DNA of 64,000 bases, from the NCBI GenBank assembly GCA_014084085.1, contig NPFB01000068.1:36499-100498 (forward strand). Reading direction: 5' to 3'. This stretch comes from Hondaea fermentalgiana (Eukaryota; Sar; Bigyra; Thraustochytrida; Thraustochytriidae). A program made the position numbers and the translations under genes. Below the pieces are notes generated by a model, which worked only from the letters and a program-made list of their open reading frames with translations, was not told the origin of the DNA and did no database searches. Of the stretch, positions 40,416 through 49,295 are shown in pieces; the first letter of the stretch is position 1; every line of letters starts with the position of its first letter.

Positions 40416-41834
40416 ATGATGCTGCAACGAGGCGGCAGCGTGCGCCATGTACACCCGCCGCCCGCGGCTCTGGACGCTGCGCGCGCGCGCCGCGCCTCTG
40501 GCCGCCGCGATGACGAGGACGAAGGCTTGTCCTCTTCTGCCGCTGCTGCCGCTGCTGGTTCTGGAGCTGGAGCTGGAGCTGGCGAGGACATGGGCTTCTT
40601 TGGGAGCATGGACGCCGACCTCGTGCTCGAGGATGACGATGAGGGTGAAGACAGCGAGTGTACCGCCGCGAAAAAGCCATCCGCCGCGGCCTCGGGATCG
40701 TGCGAGCAAAATGGTGTCGCGACGGTGAGAAGCTCGGAACTCGCCAAAGCAGCCGAAGCTGCAGCCAATGCATTTGCGAGCTGCGTTGGAGGCAAGCAAG
40801 GCGACAGCCGGCTGGAACTGGCAAGCTCGAGAGAGCAAGTCTACGCAGAGGAGGACGTCGAAGTTCTGCTCGGTAGCGACGAACGCGCCTTGGACACAGC
40901 CGTGACGGCGAGCTTGCTTCCGGACCTCTCCACGGCGAGTCTGGGAGACCTGCGTACGCTTGCCATCGTCACCGAAAAGGCCGAACTGTATGAAGATATG
41001 CGCGTGGTGATGCGGCAACTCGTCGATGTTGCCGGTTGCCTCGCGAGCGAAGAGGAGCGGCACCTCTTTGCTACCGCGTACAAGAACGTGGTGGGCATTC
41101 GTCGCGCGAGCTGGCGTCAACTCTGCGAGATGCGTCAGGCCGAGAAGCGCCAAGAGGAGGCAGACCGCGTCAGAGCCTCGGAAGATGCTGCGCTTGCGCA
41201 GCGCGAGCTCAAGGATGACCCAGACGATCCTTTCGGAGATCTCGACAAGGTTGACGTGCCCCCCTTTCTTGCAGAGAGCCTCAACAGTCTCAATGGCATT
41301 GCAATTGACGACACGGGCGCCTCATTACCCTTTGATGACTCGAGTGACCGTTCACCCCTCGCGGTGTCCTCTGCAATTGTGCGCGAGGAACTCGAGGATG
41401 TCTGTCTCGAGATGATCGCCTTGCTACGCGAGACCTTGCTACCGAACGCGCTGGAGTCAAAGGCGGACGCGGAGATCATCATCTTTTACCAAAAGCTGAT
41501 TGCGGATTATTACCGGTATCTGGCAGAGCACATGCGCGAGAGCGATCGCAAGGACTATGTGGCAGGCGCGGACCTTTTTTACAAGGAGGCCCTTGAGCTC
41601 GCGACCGGTCGCTTGCAGGCTGCCAACCCTCTGCTCCTTGGACTGGCGCTCAATGTGTCCGTATTTTATTTCGAGGTGCTCAATCTTCCCGACAAGGCGT
41701 GTCAGCTCGCGAAGGAGAAGCACGATGCCGCAGCGCGCGCGCTCGAATCTGCTGTAGAAGCCGACAAGGATGCCTCATTATTGCTCGATTTGCTACGAGA
41801 AAATCTCACGGTGTGGACAATGTCTGAAACCTGA
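40416..41834 (+). CDS. 14-3-3 protein with long N-terminal extension and internal insertion
   Basis: The 472-residue protein has a 14-3-3 phosphopeptide-binding core that is clear from residue about 185: EKAELYEDMRVVMRQL, AYKNVVGIRRASWR, FYQKLIADYYRYLAEHM, LFYKEALELATGRLQAANPLLLGLALNVSVFYFEVLN, DLLRENLTVW. The phosphate-binding residues are kept: Lys223, Arg230, Arg367 and Tyr368 (equivalent to K49, R56, R127, Y128 of human zeta), plus Asn413. Canonical members have about 245-260 residues. This one adds roughly 175 residues in front (acidic and Ala/Gly-rich) and about 66 residues between helices 3 and 5 (DDPDDPFGDLDKVDVPPF and on). The start is the first of two adjacent ATGs; the frame opens from a GTG 39 bases earlier. 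AATAAA follows the stop closely. Confidence 0.9.
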   Translation: MMLQRGGSVRHVHPPPAALDAARARRASGRRDDEDEGLSSSAAAAAAGSGAGAGAGEDMGFFGSMDADLVLEDDDEGEDSECTAAKKPSAAASGSCEQNGVATVRSSELAKAAEAAANAFASCVGGKQGDSRLELASSREQVYAEEDVEVLLGSDERALDTAVTASLLPDLSTASLGDLRTLAIVTEKAELYEDMRVVMRQLVDVAGCLASEEERHLFATAYKNVVGIRRASWRQLCEMRQAEKRQEEADRVRASEDAALAQRELKDDPDDPFGDLDKVDVPPFLAESLNSLNGIAIDDTGASLPFDDSSDRSPLAVSSAIVREELEDVCLEMIALLRETLLPNALESKADAEIIIFYQKLIADYYRYLAEHMRESDRKDYVAGADLFYKEALELATGRLQAANPLLLGLALNVSVFYFEVLNLPDKACQLAKEKHDAAARALESAVEADKDASLLLDLLRENLTVWTMSET

Positions 41835-41851
41835 AACTTGATCACGAAACG

Positions 41852-41857
41852 AATAAA
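41852..41857 (+). terminator. Poly(A) signal AATAAA of the 14-3-3 gene
   Basis: A canonical AATAAA hexamer 18 bases past the TGA stop; position relative to the stop is its only support. Confidence 0.45.
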
Positions 41858-42078
41858 GACTAGGCCAACACCCTTATCCCAATACGATTTTTTACTTATA
41901 CATTATATAGCTGGCTGGCTCCTCGTGTGCGAGGACCCGCGACCGAGCGCTTGGACTCTTTTCTTGTCCAACTCGTTCATCTTTTTATCCTTCCTTCCCT
42001 TGTTCTCAAAGGCTTGCTGACTTGCTGGTGTGCTGGTTTGCTGATTTGCTGACTGGCTCACCTGCTTGGATCGATCAC

Positions 42079-44589
42079 TTACTGATTGCTTACGTCTTCC
42101 TTGTCATCAGCAGTGGCAACATCATCATCAGCAGCAGCAGCAGTAGTCAATTCGTAGGCGGTGTCGTCCGTTGCGGCATGAGTCGACTCAGATGTGCTGG
42201 CGTCCGTGCCGACATCCTCGTCGCGCTCGGGACTCGCCTCTGCTGCAAGCATTTCGGCCTCGGATGCGCTCGTGTCGAGAGCAGGCAGCGTCGCGGCGGA
42301 TCCCTCGGACGAGAGCGCGGGCTGCTCCGGGCGACTCATGGCCTTGAGGCGAAGCTCGCGCAAGGAACGAACGTACTCGCTCGGCAAGTGAATCGAGAAC
42401 ATTGCGGAGGTGAGTTCAATGGCGTCAAGAATATTGACCGGGTCAATTTCGACCAGAGGCTCGCCGCCAAATTCATCCGAATTCAGCATGTATACCCTAC
42501 CGGCGCTGTAAAGCTTGTCCTCTGGCTTGGATCGCTCGAGGTTGGCGTAAATATCCGCCTTTTCCGCCAGCGGCACCGAGGATGCGGGCGCCATGGCAAT
42601 CATGCCGCGCTGCAGGTCCTGGAAGCTGCTAAGACTGAGTCGCGAGACGATGTCGTCGCCCACGATAATGGAAGTCACGTGCTTGCGGGTGAATGGAGCG
42701 CGCGCGATATCGTGACTCACGGTGCAGGGCGCGCCGTAAGCAAAGGCTCGAATGTTTCGCTCCCGAAAGACGGGCATGCGCGCCCAGAGCAAAGTCAGCA
42801 CGGTCGCAACACCGGCGCCGAGGCTATGGCCCGTGATGACAAGCTCATAACCAGGATTGGCACGTAAGAGCTCGACGACAGTCTCGTGCAAGTCATTGGC
42901 AAGACGCTGCGCCGACTTCATGAACCCCTTGTGCGCGTGACCCTCGATTACTTCGCCCTCCTCGTCGTACATGGACACGAGCTCGGTCTGCTCGCAGACA
43001 AGATCCGTGAGAACATCCTGAGGGCGCATCGTACCGCGAATACTCACCACAACGCTCTGGGTAATGTGGCTGACGGCGACAAAGTGTCCCGGACGGTACG
43101 TCTCTCCGCCCTGTTGCAAGACGATGACATCTTCCTCTGGAATTCCAGTGATACCCCGGATGGCGGCTCGTTCACCCTTGAAGGACCAGCGGCTTGTTCC
43201 AGGTCCAGCAATTCCGAGAAAGTGCAACGCATGATGACCATAGGCCGCCACGGCGAATTGCGTGTACCGGAACCACTCGTCAACAACCTCTTGAGGTGGG
43301 ATTGCAGTGGCCTGCTTGCTCTCCGGGGTCTCCCGCCATGCCTCGAGACGTTTGTCTCGGTGAGCACGTTGAACTTCGGAGAGCGCGCGCGCGCCAGCCA
43401 TGAGTTTAAGAGGGTTCTTCACTGTCAACTCTCCGGAGAGCTGGCTCAGCAGCACAGAAAGACCGAGCAGAGCCTCCTTGGTATGATAGGAGTCGTCCAC
43501 ACCGCGCAGACCCTCGACGTATTCGGTAAGCGACTTCATTGTCTGACCACGCTGGGCGCCAGTGAGTCCGAGAGCACCGTCGGAGGCCCCCATGGACGCG
43601 AGCGTGATGTCAGAAGAAAGATCGATGCCTGCTCGCGTGAGGCCGTGCGCAAAGTCGAGCACGCCTTCAAGGGTCTGTCGCGGGGCTTCGGTGGCCGGCA
43701 CGCCGAGCCAACGCGCAGCCTCGAACGGAGCACTTGCAGCCTTTTTACCCACAAAGAATCCAATGTCAGTGCCTGCTTGCGCAAGACTAAAACCGGTATT
43801 CACGGCAGGCACTGCGGCACTGAGACCGTCCCGAAGAAAGCCAAAGCCGGTTCGCACGTGCTCTGGGACCTCACCCGGTGTCTGCGCCACTTCGGAAGCG
43901 GCGGTTTGTTCTTTTTGGTCTGCGGCGATCAAGGCCTCGGACTCCTCCTTGATTGTCTCCTCGTTGGAATCCACAATTGCAGTCCCAGCTTGCTCGCTGT
44001 TCTCGTTCGCGGCTTGCTCTTCGGCCACTTCTCTTGCGACATCGGCAAGGTGGACGGCGTCCTCCGTGGCGCCGGGGTCGCGCACGTCGTCGGCCCTGGC
44101 CGACTGAGGTTCCGCGCCGTCGTGAGCCTCTCCTTGGCCCGTCGCCGCGGTCTCCGGGGGTCTGTAGGTCATGACGCCGAGCGCCGCAAGTCCGGCGCCG
44201 AGCGCTCTCGCCGCGAGCGAGGGTCTCGACAGCGTGCCTGGGCTCCCTCCTCTCGCCGACCTCCGCAGGCTCTCCCGCCACGCCGCGCCTCCTCGGACGA
44301 GTTCTCGAGCGCTGCTCGGGCTCGGCGTCGCGGCGACGACGACGCCGACGACGACGACGCTGTTGCCGATCTGTACGCCTCCTCGAGGGCGCTCTCCGCG
44401 TCTGCGGCTCGCCGTGGAGCTTCGCTTCGCGGTCTGCCGGGCTTCGCTCGCTCGCTCGCGGCGCCTGCGCGCCTGCGTGCGACAGCCGCGAGTTCTTGCT
44501 CTGCTCTGCTCTGCTCCGCGTTTCCGCTTTGCGCAAACTCGCCGCATCTCGTCGCATCGTCGAGCTTTCCCATCTCCATCTCGTCGCAT
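42079..44589 (-). CDS. Class 3 lipase, sn-1 diacylglycerol lipase-like
   Basis: The protein has 836 residues from the furthest ATG. The alpha/beta-hydrolase core (about 440-720) has the oxyanion-side strand HITQSVVVSIRGTMRPQDVLTDLV, the nucleophile elbow GHSLGAG (Ser589), the acid motif VGDDIVSRL (Asp646 or Asp645), and AMFSIHLPSEYV with a plausible catalytic His. GDDIVSR and the spacing match DAG lipases more than secreted fungal lipases. Predicted substrates are diacylglycerol or related acylglycerols. Residues 140-430 hold acidic segments and amphipathic helices; the C-terminus is Ala/Asp-rich. The first 138 residues are Arg/Ser-rich, with a hydrophobic VVVVGVVVAA run and a transit-like SLAARALGAGLAALG. 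A shorter start at 44172 (MTYRPPE) is possible. No canonical four-helix membrane domain is seen. Confidence 0.8.
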   Translation of the reverse strand: MRRDGDGKARRCDEMRRVCAKRKRGAEQSRARTRGCRTQARRRRERASEARQTAKRSSTASRRRGERPRGGVQIGNSVVVVGVVVAATPSPSSARELVRGGAAWRESLRRSARGGSPGTLSRPSLAARALGAGLAALGVMTYRPPETAATGQGEAHDGAEPQSARADDVRDPGATEDAVHLADVAREVAEEQAANENSEQAGTAIVDSNEETIKEESEALIAADQKEQTAASEVAQTPGEVPEHVRTGFGFLRDGLSAAVPAVNTGFSLAQAGTDIGFFVGKKAASAPFEAARWLGVPATEAPRQTLEGVLDFAHGLTRAGIDLSSDITLASMGASDGALGLTGAQRGQTMKSLTEYVEGLRGVDDSYHTKEALLGLSVLLSQLSGELTVKNPLKLMAGARALSEVQRAHRDKRLEAWRETPESKQATAIPPQEVVDEWFRYTQFAVAAYGHHALHFLGIAGPGTSRWSFKGERAAIRGITGIPEEDVIVLQQGGETYRPGHFVAVSHITQSVVVSIRGTMRPQDVLTDLVCEQTELVSMYDEEGEVIEGHAHKGFMKSAQRLANDLHETVVELLRANPGYELVITGHSLGAGVATVLTLLWARMPVFRERNIRAFAYGAPCTVSHDIARAPFTRKHVTSIIVGDDIVSRLSLSSFQDLQRGMIAMAPASSVPLAEKADIYANLERSKPEDKLYSAGRVYMLNSDEFGGEPLVEIDPVNILDAIELTSAMFSIHLPSEYVRSLRELRLKAMSRPEQPALSSEGSAATLPALDTSASEAEMLAAEASPERDEDVGTDASTSESTHAATDDTAYELTTAAAADDDVATADDKEDVSNQ

Positions 44590-45701
44590 CGCGAGTCCCT
44601 AAAAACGTACACGCGCCAGAGCGTTCTCGCGCGACCTGCCGAGCCGAGCCGAGCCGAGTCGAGCCGCCGGCGGCGGGCGGCGGCGGGATGGCCGCGGAGG
44701 AGCGCAGAAGGCGAGTGCTGGGTGTCCGGTGACCCCCTCCGGCATCATGGCATGATTTATTGGACGGCGCATGGTCAGTGGCAGAACTTCGCGCGACCCA
44801 GGTCCGAGATGACCTGCCTGCGATGATGCTCTGAGACTTGTCATCAGGGGTGGCAGCCATGGTCGCTGTCGATCCGGCGAACAGTGCGCGAAGCGATGCA
44901 CCGCGATGCCGCGGGAGAAGCTGCGCAGCGGCGGGTTTGCTGGTGAGAGGAAAAGTAGTACCATACGTGTACTAGTATGATAATCTTGGCCAAGTAGGAG
45001 TGGAAAACCAATAGACAAACACATCGGCGGCAAGCAAACGAGTAAACAAACGAACACGGCAAGCCATTTTCATCGATCGCCGCAGGTGCAGCCCTCCGCT
45101 CTGCACCCTAGATTCCCCGGTGCGCCGGTGGCGCCGCGCGCGCACGAACTCCAGCATATCCTCGTTCACGGCGGTCTTGAGGGCATTTTATCCATTATAT
45201 CCTCGCTCGGATAGCACCTCTGGAACTTCGTAAGAGCGCGGTCCAGCGCGTGCAATCGGCGCAGCTGGGCTCGCGCCGCCGGCCGCCAGAAACAGCTCCC
45301 CGCCTCTCCTCTTGCAGCTTCCTTCATACCGCCCCGGCGCAGCGGCAAGAAGTCCGGCGCGCGAGGCCTCCTCTGCCCCCCCTTTGCACCCCGTTCCTGC
45401 CCTGCCAGCCGCGCGAGCGCGAGGTCCCGAGCCGCCCGAGGGAGGGTTTTGGAGCCCTGATTGAGCTTTCTTTAGCATTGCTTGCGTCTCTAAAGCAAAC
45501 ACCGATCGGCGCGTGCACGCACAAGGCGCGCGACAGCGACCGCGAGGACCACTGCAAGGGGCGCGCGACGCTCCGGCGGCGGCAGGCCCGGAAGTACGCG
45601 TCTTCCGGAGCAGCGGAGGCGCGCACGCGAGCGAGCGAGCGAGCGGCACGCGGGCGGACGAGCAGACGAGCAGACCAGCGAGAGCGCGCGCGCGGGCGAA
45701 G
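44590..45701. other. Divergent promoter region between lipase and GLTP genes
   Basis: Very GC-rich near both starts, with a (GCCGA)n run at about 44639-44660. The centre (44750-45200) is more mixed. Open frames here are Arg/Pro/Ala-rich and lack supporting features; the GLTP frame is open from a GTG at 45513 but has no ATG before 45702. Confidence 0.5.
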
Positions 45702-46856
45702 ATGGCGGGGGTGTGCCCGTGTTTTCATGGCGCGCGGGACGACGCCGAGGCCACCGAGGTGGACAAGAAGCTGGCCCTCGAGGCGGAGTGGGCGCCGCAA
45801 CCGGTCGAGGGAGACGACCTGCGCGCCGAGGAGTCCGACGAGGATGACGATCCCTGCGACGGCGAGGAGAGCGACGAGGACAATAGTGAGGTAGAGGAGG
45901 ACGTTGATGGGAGAGCCGGGGACCCCAAAGCGGCCGACGAGGACGAAGTACAGTTGCTCTCGTATGAAAGCCTTGTGGAGCTTGCCAAAGACCTTTGGAC
46001 GCAGGCGACGCAGTACTTGATGCCTGACGAAGTCGCTGAGGCCGAGAAAATTCACGAGGAAGACCTCCAACGCATGGACACGCTCGAACTTCGAGAGCAT
46101 GTCGTGGCGACACGTGACGTGCAGATGGCTGTCCAGGATCTCGTGGACTCTGGCGAAGCGACCGGCGATGAAGTGGCCAACGCGCAACGTTCTTCTCTCA
46201 ACCTTGGCGGTTCAAAGTCGAACTTTGATGGCGACCTTTTTGCGGCCATTTTGGCCAAGTCTATCAACGAGGATCGCACGATCAACGCAGCCCTCTTTTT
46301 GCAAGCCTCACAGCAGGTTCCCGTCCTTGTAGGCGGTCTCGGTCGCACCTTTGAGTTCGCCTCTGCTGACTTAGACAAGAAGATGTCCATTACCGAAACG
46401 CGACTAACCGAAACCGCCCAGGACCTCGGCATTGACCGTTCGGACGTGTCCTTGCAAGATATGGTCGAGCGGGACATTCGCCTGGGCATCACTCATGACG
46501 GCAAGAAGGCAGCACCTGCGTCGCGTACGATTTTGCGCCTCATCTGGTTCCTGGACTTTACAGGAGGACTGCTGCAAGAGTGTGCCGATTCGCAAGACCA
46601 GGATCTCCGGACCATTTGCTCCAAGGTATACGAAGACACCCTCGCACCACGCCACAACTGGCTTCTTCGCAAGGCCGCTCGCTCGGGCATGCGGCTTTTG
46701 CCTGCCAAACACATCTTTCGCGTCCGTCTTGGCACGGTAGAACTTTCTGAAGAGGACGAGGCCGAAAAACTTTCCGGCTGGGCTTCCAAGGTGCACGCCG
46801 TCAGTGAAATTATGTGGGACTTTATGAAGGAGAATGGTATCGAAGAGCTCCCCTAA
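45702..46856 (+). CDS. Glycolipid transfer protein (GLTP) domain protein
   Basis: The 384-residue protein is predicted to bind and shuttle a sphingolipid or ceramide-phosphate between membranes. The N-terminus MAGVCPCF has two closely spaced Cys that could be lipidated. Residues 20-95 are strongly acidic. The GLTP fold spans about 165-355: FDGDLFAAILAKSINEDRTINAALFLQASQQVPVLVGGLG is helix 1-2 with the headgroup Asp/Asn pair, LRLIWFLDFTGGLLQEC contains the Trp near residue 282, and YEDTLAPRHNWLLRKAARSGMRLLPAK contains the conserved His near 317. Family members are usually about 200-210 residues, so roughly 160 residues are extra at the front. The ATG has a good context (GAAGATGGCG). Confidence 0.82.
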   Translation: MAGVCPCFHGARDDAEATEVDKKLALEAEWAPQPVEGDDLRAEESDEDDDPCDGEESDEDNSEVEEDVDGRAGDPKAADEDEVQLLSYESLVELAKDLWTQATQYLMPDEVAEAEKIHEEDLQRMDTLELREHVVATRDVQMAVQDLVDSGEATGDEVANAQRSSLNLGGSKSNFDGDLFAAILAKSINEDRTINAALFLQASQQVPVLVGGLGRTFEFASADLDKKMSITETRLTETAQDLGIDRSDVSLQDMVERDIRLGITHDGKKAAPASRTILRLIWFLDFTGGLLQECADSQDQDLRTICSKVYEDTLAPRHNWLLRKAARSGMRLLPAKHIFRVRLGTVELSEEDEAEKLSGWASKVHAVSEIMWDFMKENGIEELP

Positions 46857-47366
46857 CGTGAGGTCTGGAAGCTTTGGGGGGTTTGAACCTGATTTAAAGC
46901 TAGTATGGTATGCATCGGGGGTCCTTTGCTCATGTTACGAATATTCTTGGTTGCGCAAGTTTCATCCGACGCAAATTGCGACAGACCAAGAGGAAAAAAA
47001 AAAAAGGAAAAGGGACAACTTATAAAGTTAATATTCCTAAAGGAGCTGTTGCGCAGCCCTTTTTCGAGTCGAGACATATCATGTATGAGCGCGCTGGGCT
47101 CGTGACCTGATGATGTAGCCCAAGTCCGTGTTTGCTTCACCAACTTTAGATTGTCAGTTGGTCTTTGTGTGCTTCTTGCGATAGAGCAAAACATCCTTTT
47201 TTTTTTGAAAAAAGAGGAAAGGGCCAGCACAAGACGATCAAACATTCTAAGCGCTTAGGCTCAAATGTCAGGCGCGAACTACATGCAACCCACTCGCTCA
47301 CGCATTCATTCATTCAGGTTTCTACGAGTCATAAAGTAATAAGAAGAAAATGTGATTCACAGTAAG
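46857..47366. other. Convergent intergenic region
   Basis: AT-richer spacer shared by the 3' ends of the GLTP gene and the aminotransferase gene. It contains poly(A)- and poly(T)-like runs (46985-46996, 47198-47207). No gene is supported. A B-box-like GGTTTGAACCT near 46882 was checked for a tRNA and rejected. Confidence 0.55.
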
Positions 47367-48596
47367 TCAAGTCTGAGGTGCCGTGATGGCCTCGACTGCA
47401 CGCGATATGGTCTCGTGGCGCTTGCAAATGGCGAAACGCACAAGAAAGTCGGGCGCATCCTCCGAGTTGTGGAAGACCGACATGGGGACGCAAATGACCC
47501 CTTTCTCGAGTGCCATCCACTTGGAGAACTCCACATCCGTCTTGCCCGTGCCTCGTACATCGCAGACCAAAAAGTAGCCTCCGTCCGGGGGTATAATCGA
47601 GCAGCCAAGGGACGCGAGAGCCTCGCCAAGCATATGCGCGTTCTCCTTGAACTGGCTACCAATCTGAGCCAGCTCCTTGGCAACAACGGAATCCGGTCCA
47701 GAGGTAAGGTCGCGAAGTGCTGCAGCCGTGCCCTCCTGAAATGGGGTAGGAGCGCAGTAGGTGCTGTAGGCGTGCATCGAGCTCACCGCGGCAATGAGGT
47801 CCGGCGGACCAAACGCCCAGCCGACCCGCCATCCCGTAAGAGAGAACACCTTGGACGCAGATCCGAGCGTAAGAGTGCGACTCGCCATGCCCTTTTCATG
47901 CGCTAGACGTTGGTGGCGCATGTCGGGATTGAAGACGAACTCCTCGTAAACTTCGTCCGAAATACAAAGCAGGTCCTTTCGAATGACTAGCTCCGCAAGC
48001 TTGGAGATCTCCTCCGGAGACGCGACATGGCCCGTAGGGTTGTGCGGAGAGTTAAAGACAATCAGCTTCGTCTTTTCCGTAATGGATTTCTCGAGGGCAT
48101 CAAAGTCGATAGCGAAGCCCGGCGGCTTGAGCGTTTGCGTCACGGGAATGCCCCCCGCCATGCGCACAGCCGGGAGGTACCAAGGGAAGAATGGCTCAAA
48201 GATGACGACTTCATCGCCTGGGTCAATGATTGCTTGCATTGCGGCATAGATTGCCTCCGTGGCGGACGTGACGACAAGCACGTTCAGATCGACATCAACG
48301 CGCGCTTCCGCGGGGATCCCCGAGTCCTTGTTCCAATGGTCGACGAGCGCCTTCTTTAGGCCGGGCGTGCCGGGAATTGGGCTGTACTGGTTGAGTCTTG
48401 CATTGCCCTGAATAACCTCGCACGCCGCCTCGCGCGCCTTGAGGCATCCGTCAAAGTCGGGGTATCCCTGGCCCAGATCGCTCACAATGTTTGGGCCCTG
48501 GGACAGCTTGATGATCTCCGCCCAGACCTTGGCGCCGCCGCCGCTGCCCTCGCCCAGCACGCGCTGGCTCACGCGGCACAGCTGCTGCCGTGACAT
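47367..48596 (-). CDS. Class I/II aminotransferase, kynurenine/glutamine transaminase K-like
   Basis: The 409-residue PLP enzyme moves amino groups from kynurenine, glutamine, methionine or aromatic amino acids to 2-oxo acids. Visible motifs are LGQGYPDFDG (42-50), LNQYSPIPGTPGLKKAL, SATEAIYAAMQAIIDPGDEVVIFEPFFPWY, SPHNPTGH (Asn186), CISDEVYEEFVF (Asp214 and Tyr217 contact PLP) and SASKVFSLTGWRVGW with Schiff-base Lys249. The substrate-carboxylate Arg is in FLVRFAICK near the end. Length and motifs fit the KAT/CCBL subgroup of fold-type I enzymes. The start is the first ATG (48596); the open frame upstream begins at a TTG. The first 20 residues contain several Arg and no acidic residue before Glu16, so mitochondrial import is possible. 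Confidence 0.9.
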   Translation of the reverse strand: MSRQQLCRVSQRVLGEGSGGGAKVWAEIIKLSQGPNIVSDLGQGYPDFDGCLKAREAACEVIQGNARLNQYSPIPGTPGLKKALVDHWNKDSGIPAEARVDVDLNVLVVTSATEAIYAAMQAIIDPGDEVVIFEPFFPWYLPAVRMAGGIPVTQTLKPPGFAIDFDALEKSITEKTKLIVFNSPHNPTGHVASPEEISKLAELVIRKDLLCISDEVYEEFVFNPDMRHQRLAHEKGMASRTLTLGSASKVFSLTGWRVGWAFGPPDLIAAVSSMHAYSTYCAPTPFQEGTAAALRDLTSGPDSVVAKELAQIGSQFKENAHMLGEALASLGCSIIPPDGGYFLVCDVRGTGKTDVEFSKWMALEKGVICVPMSVFHNSEDAPDFLVRFAICKRHETISRAVEAITAPQT

Positions 48597-49295
48597 CCTT
48601 TGCAGCGTCCGATCCGAGCGAGTTTGGATCGCGTTCGCGATTTGGATTTGGACGCAGAAAATCAATGTTGTATTGCCCCTGCTTGCTTGCCTTGCCTTGG
48701 CTTGCCTGGGTGGAGAAAACAAGCAGAACAAAAAGGCCAAGGATGGGCGTTCGTGGAATTCAGCTAAGCCGATGTGAAATCAGAAATACATAGCGGCAGC
48801 GGGCGGCATCAAGAGGGATTGTATTTCATCTTGTTTCAGGCAGCGCGAGAGTGCGACGTTGGTTTGCATGAGGAACTGAATGTAAGGCGATGAGCTTTAC
48901 ATCGTGGTCGTTTTTTTTTTACTTTGTGTGTTTTCCTCGTTTGTAATTTTAGACAAGCGCACAGGAACTCTTGCGATGTACTAGCAATAGTACTTGTCAA
49001 AAGCAGGTCTCCGTTTATTCTCTTGGATTGCCTCTCTTGCTTGGCCAAGGTATTGTCTCGGGATCGAGGCATTCCCTTAGATTTGTTCGTTTTCGGAAGC
49101 TCTCTAAGTTGTGTTGATGAAAAGAACGCATTGGTGCCGGTAGCCCTAGCTCTGACAAATATTTTAAATGGCATAGTAAAGGTAAGCTCAACTGAGCGAG
49201 ACAGACAGTGTCACCGAAGCGTTAGGGCTGTGGAAAGCTGCTCAATCTGGTTTGACCGATGGCACATTTCAGATTAAAAATAATAATGCGATGTT
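48597..49295. other. Promoter of the aminotransferase and 3' region of the AP2 gene
   Basis: Mixed composition with a poly(T) run at 48910-48920. Short frames on both strands show no protein-like character. No RNA gene was recognised. Confidence 0.5.

Noticed and set aside
42886..44826. 646-codon plus-strand frame
   Set aside because: It is antisense to the lipase gene, whose catalytic motifs are clear on the minus strand.
46870..46900. tRNA B-box-like GGTTTGAACCT
   Set aside because: No A-box or acceptor-stem pairing could be found at proper spacing on either strand.
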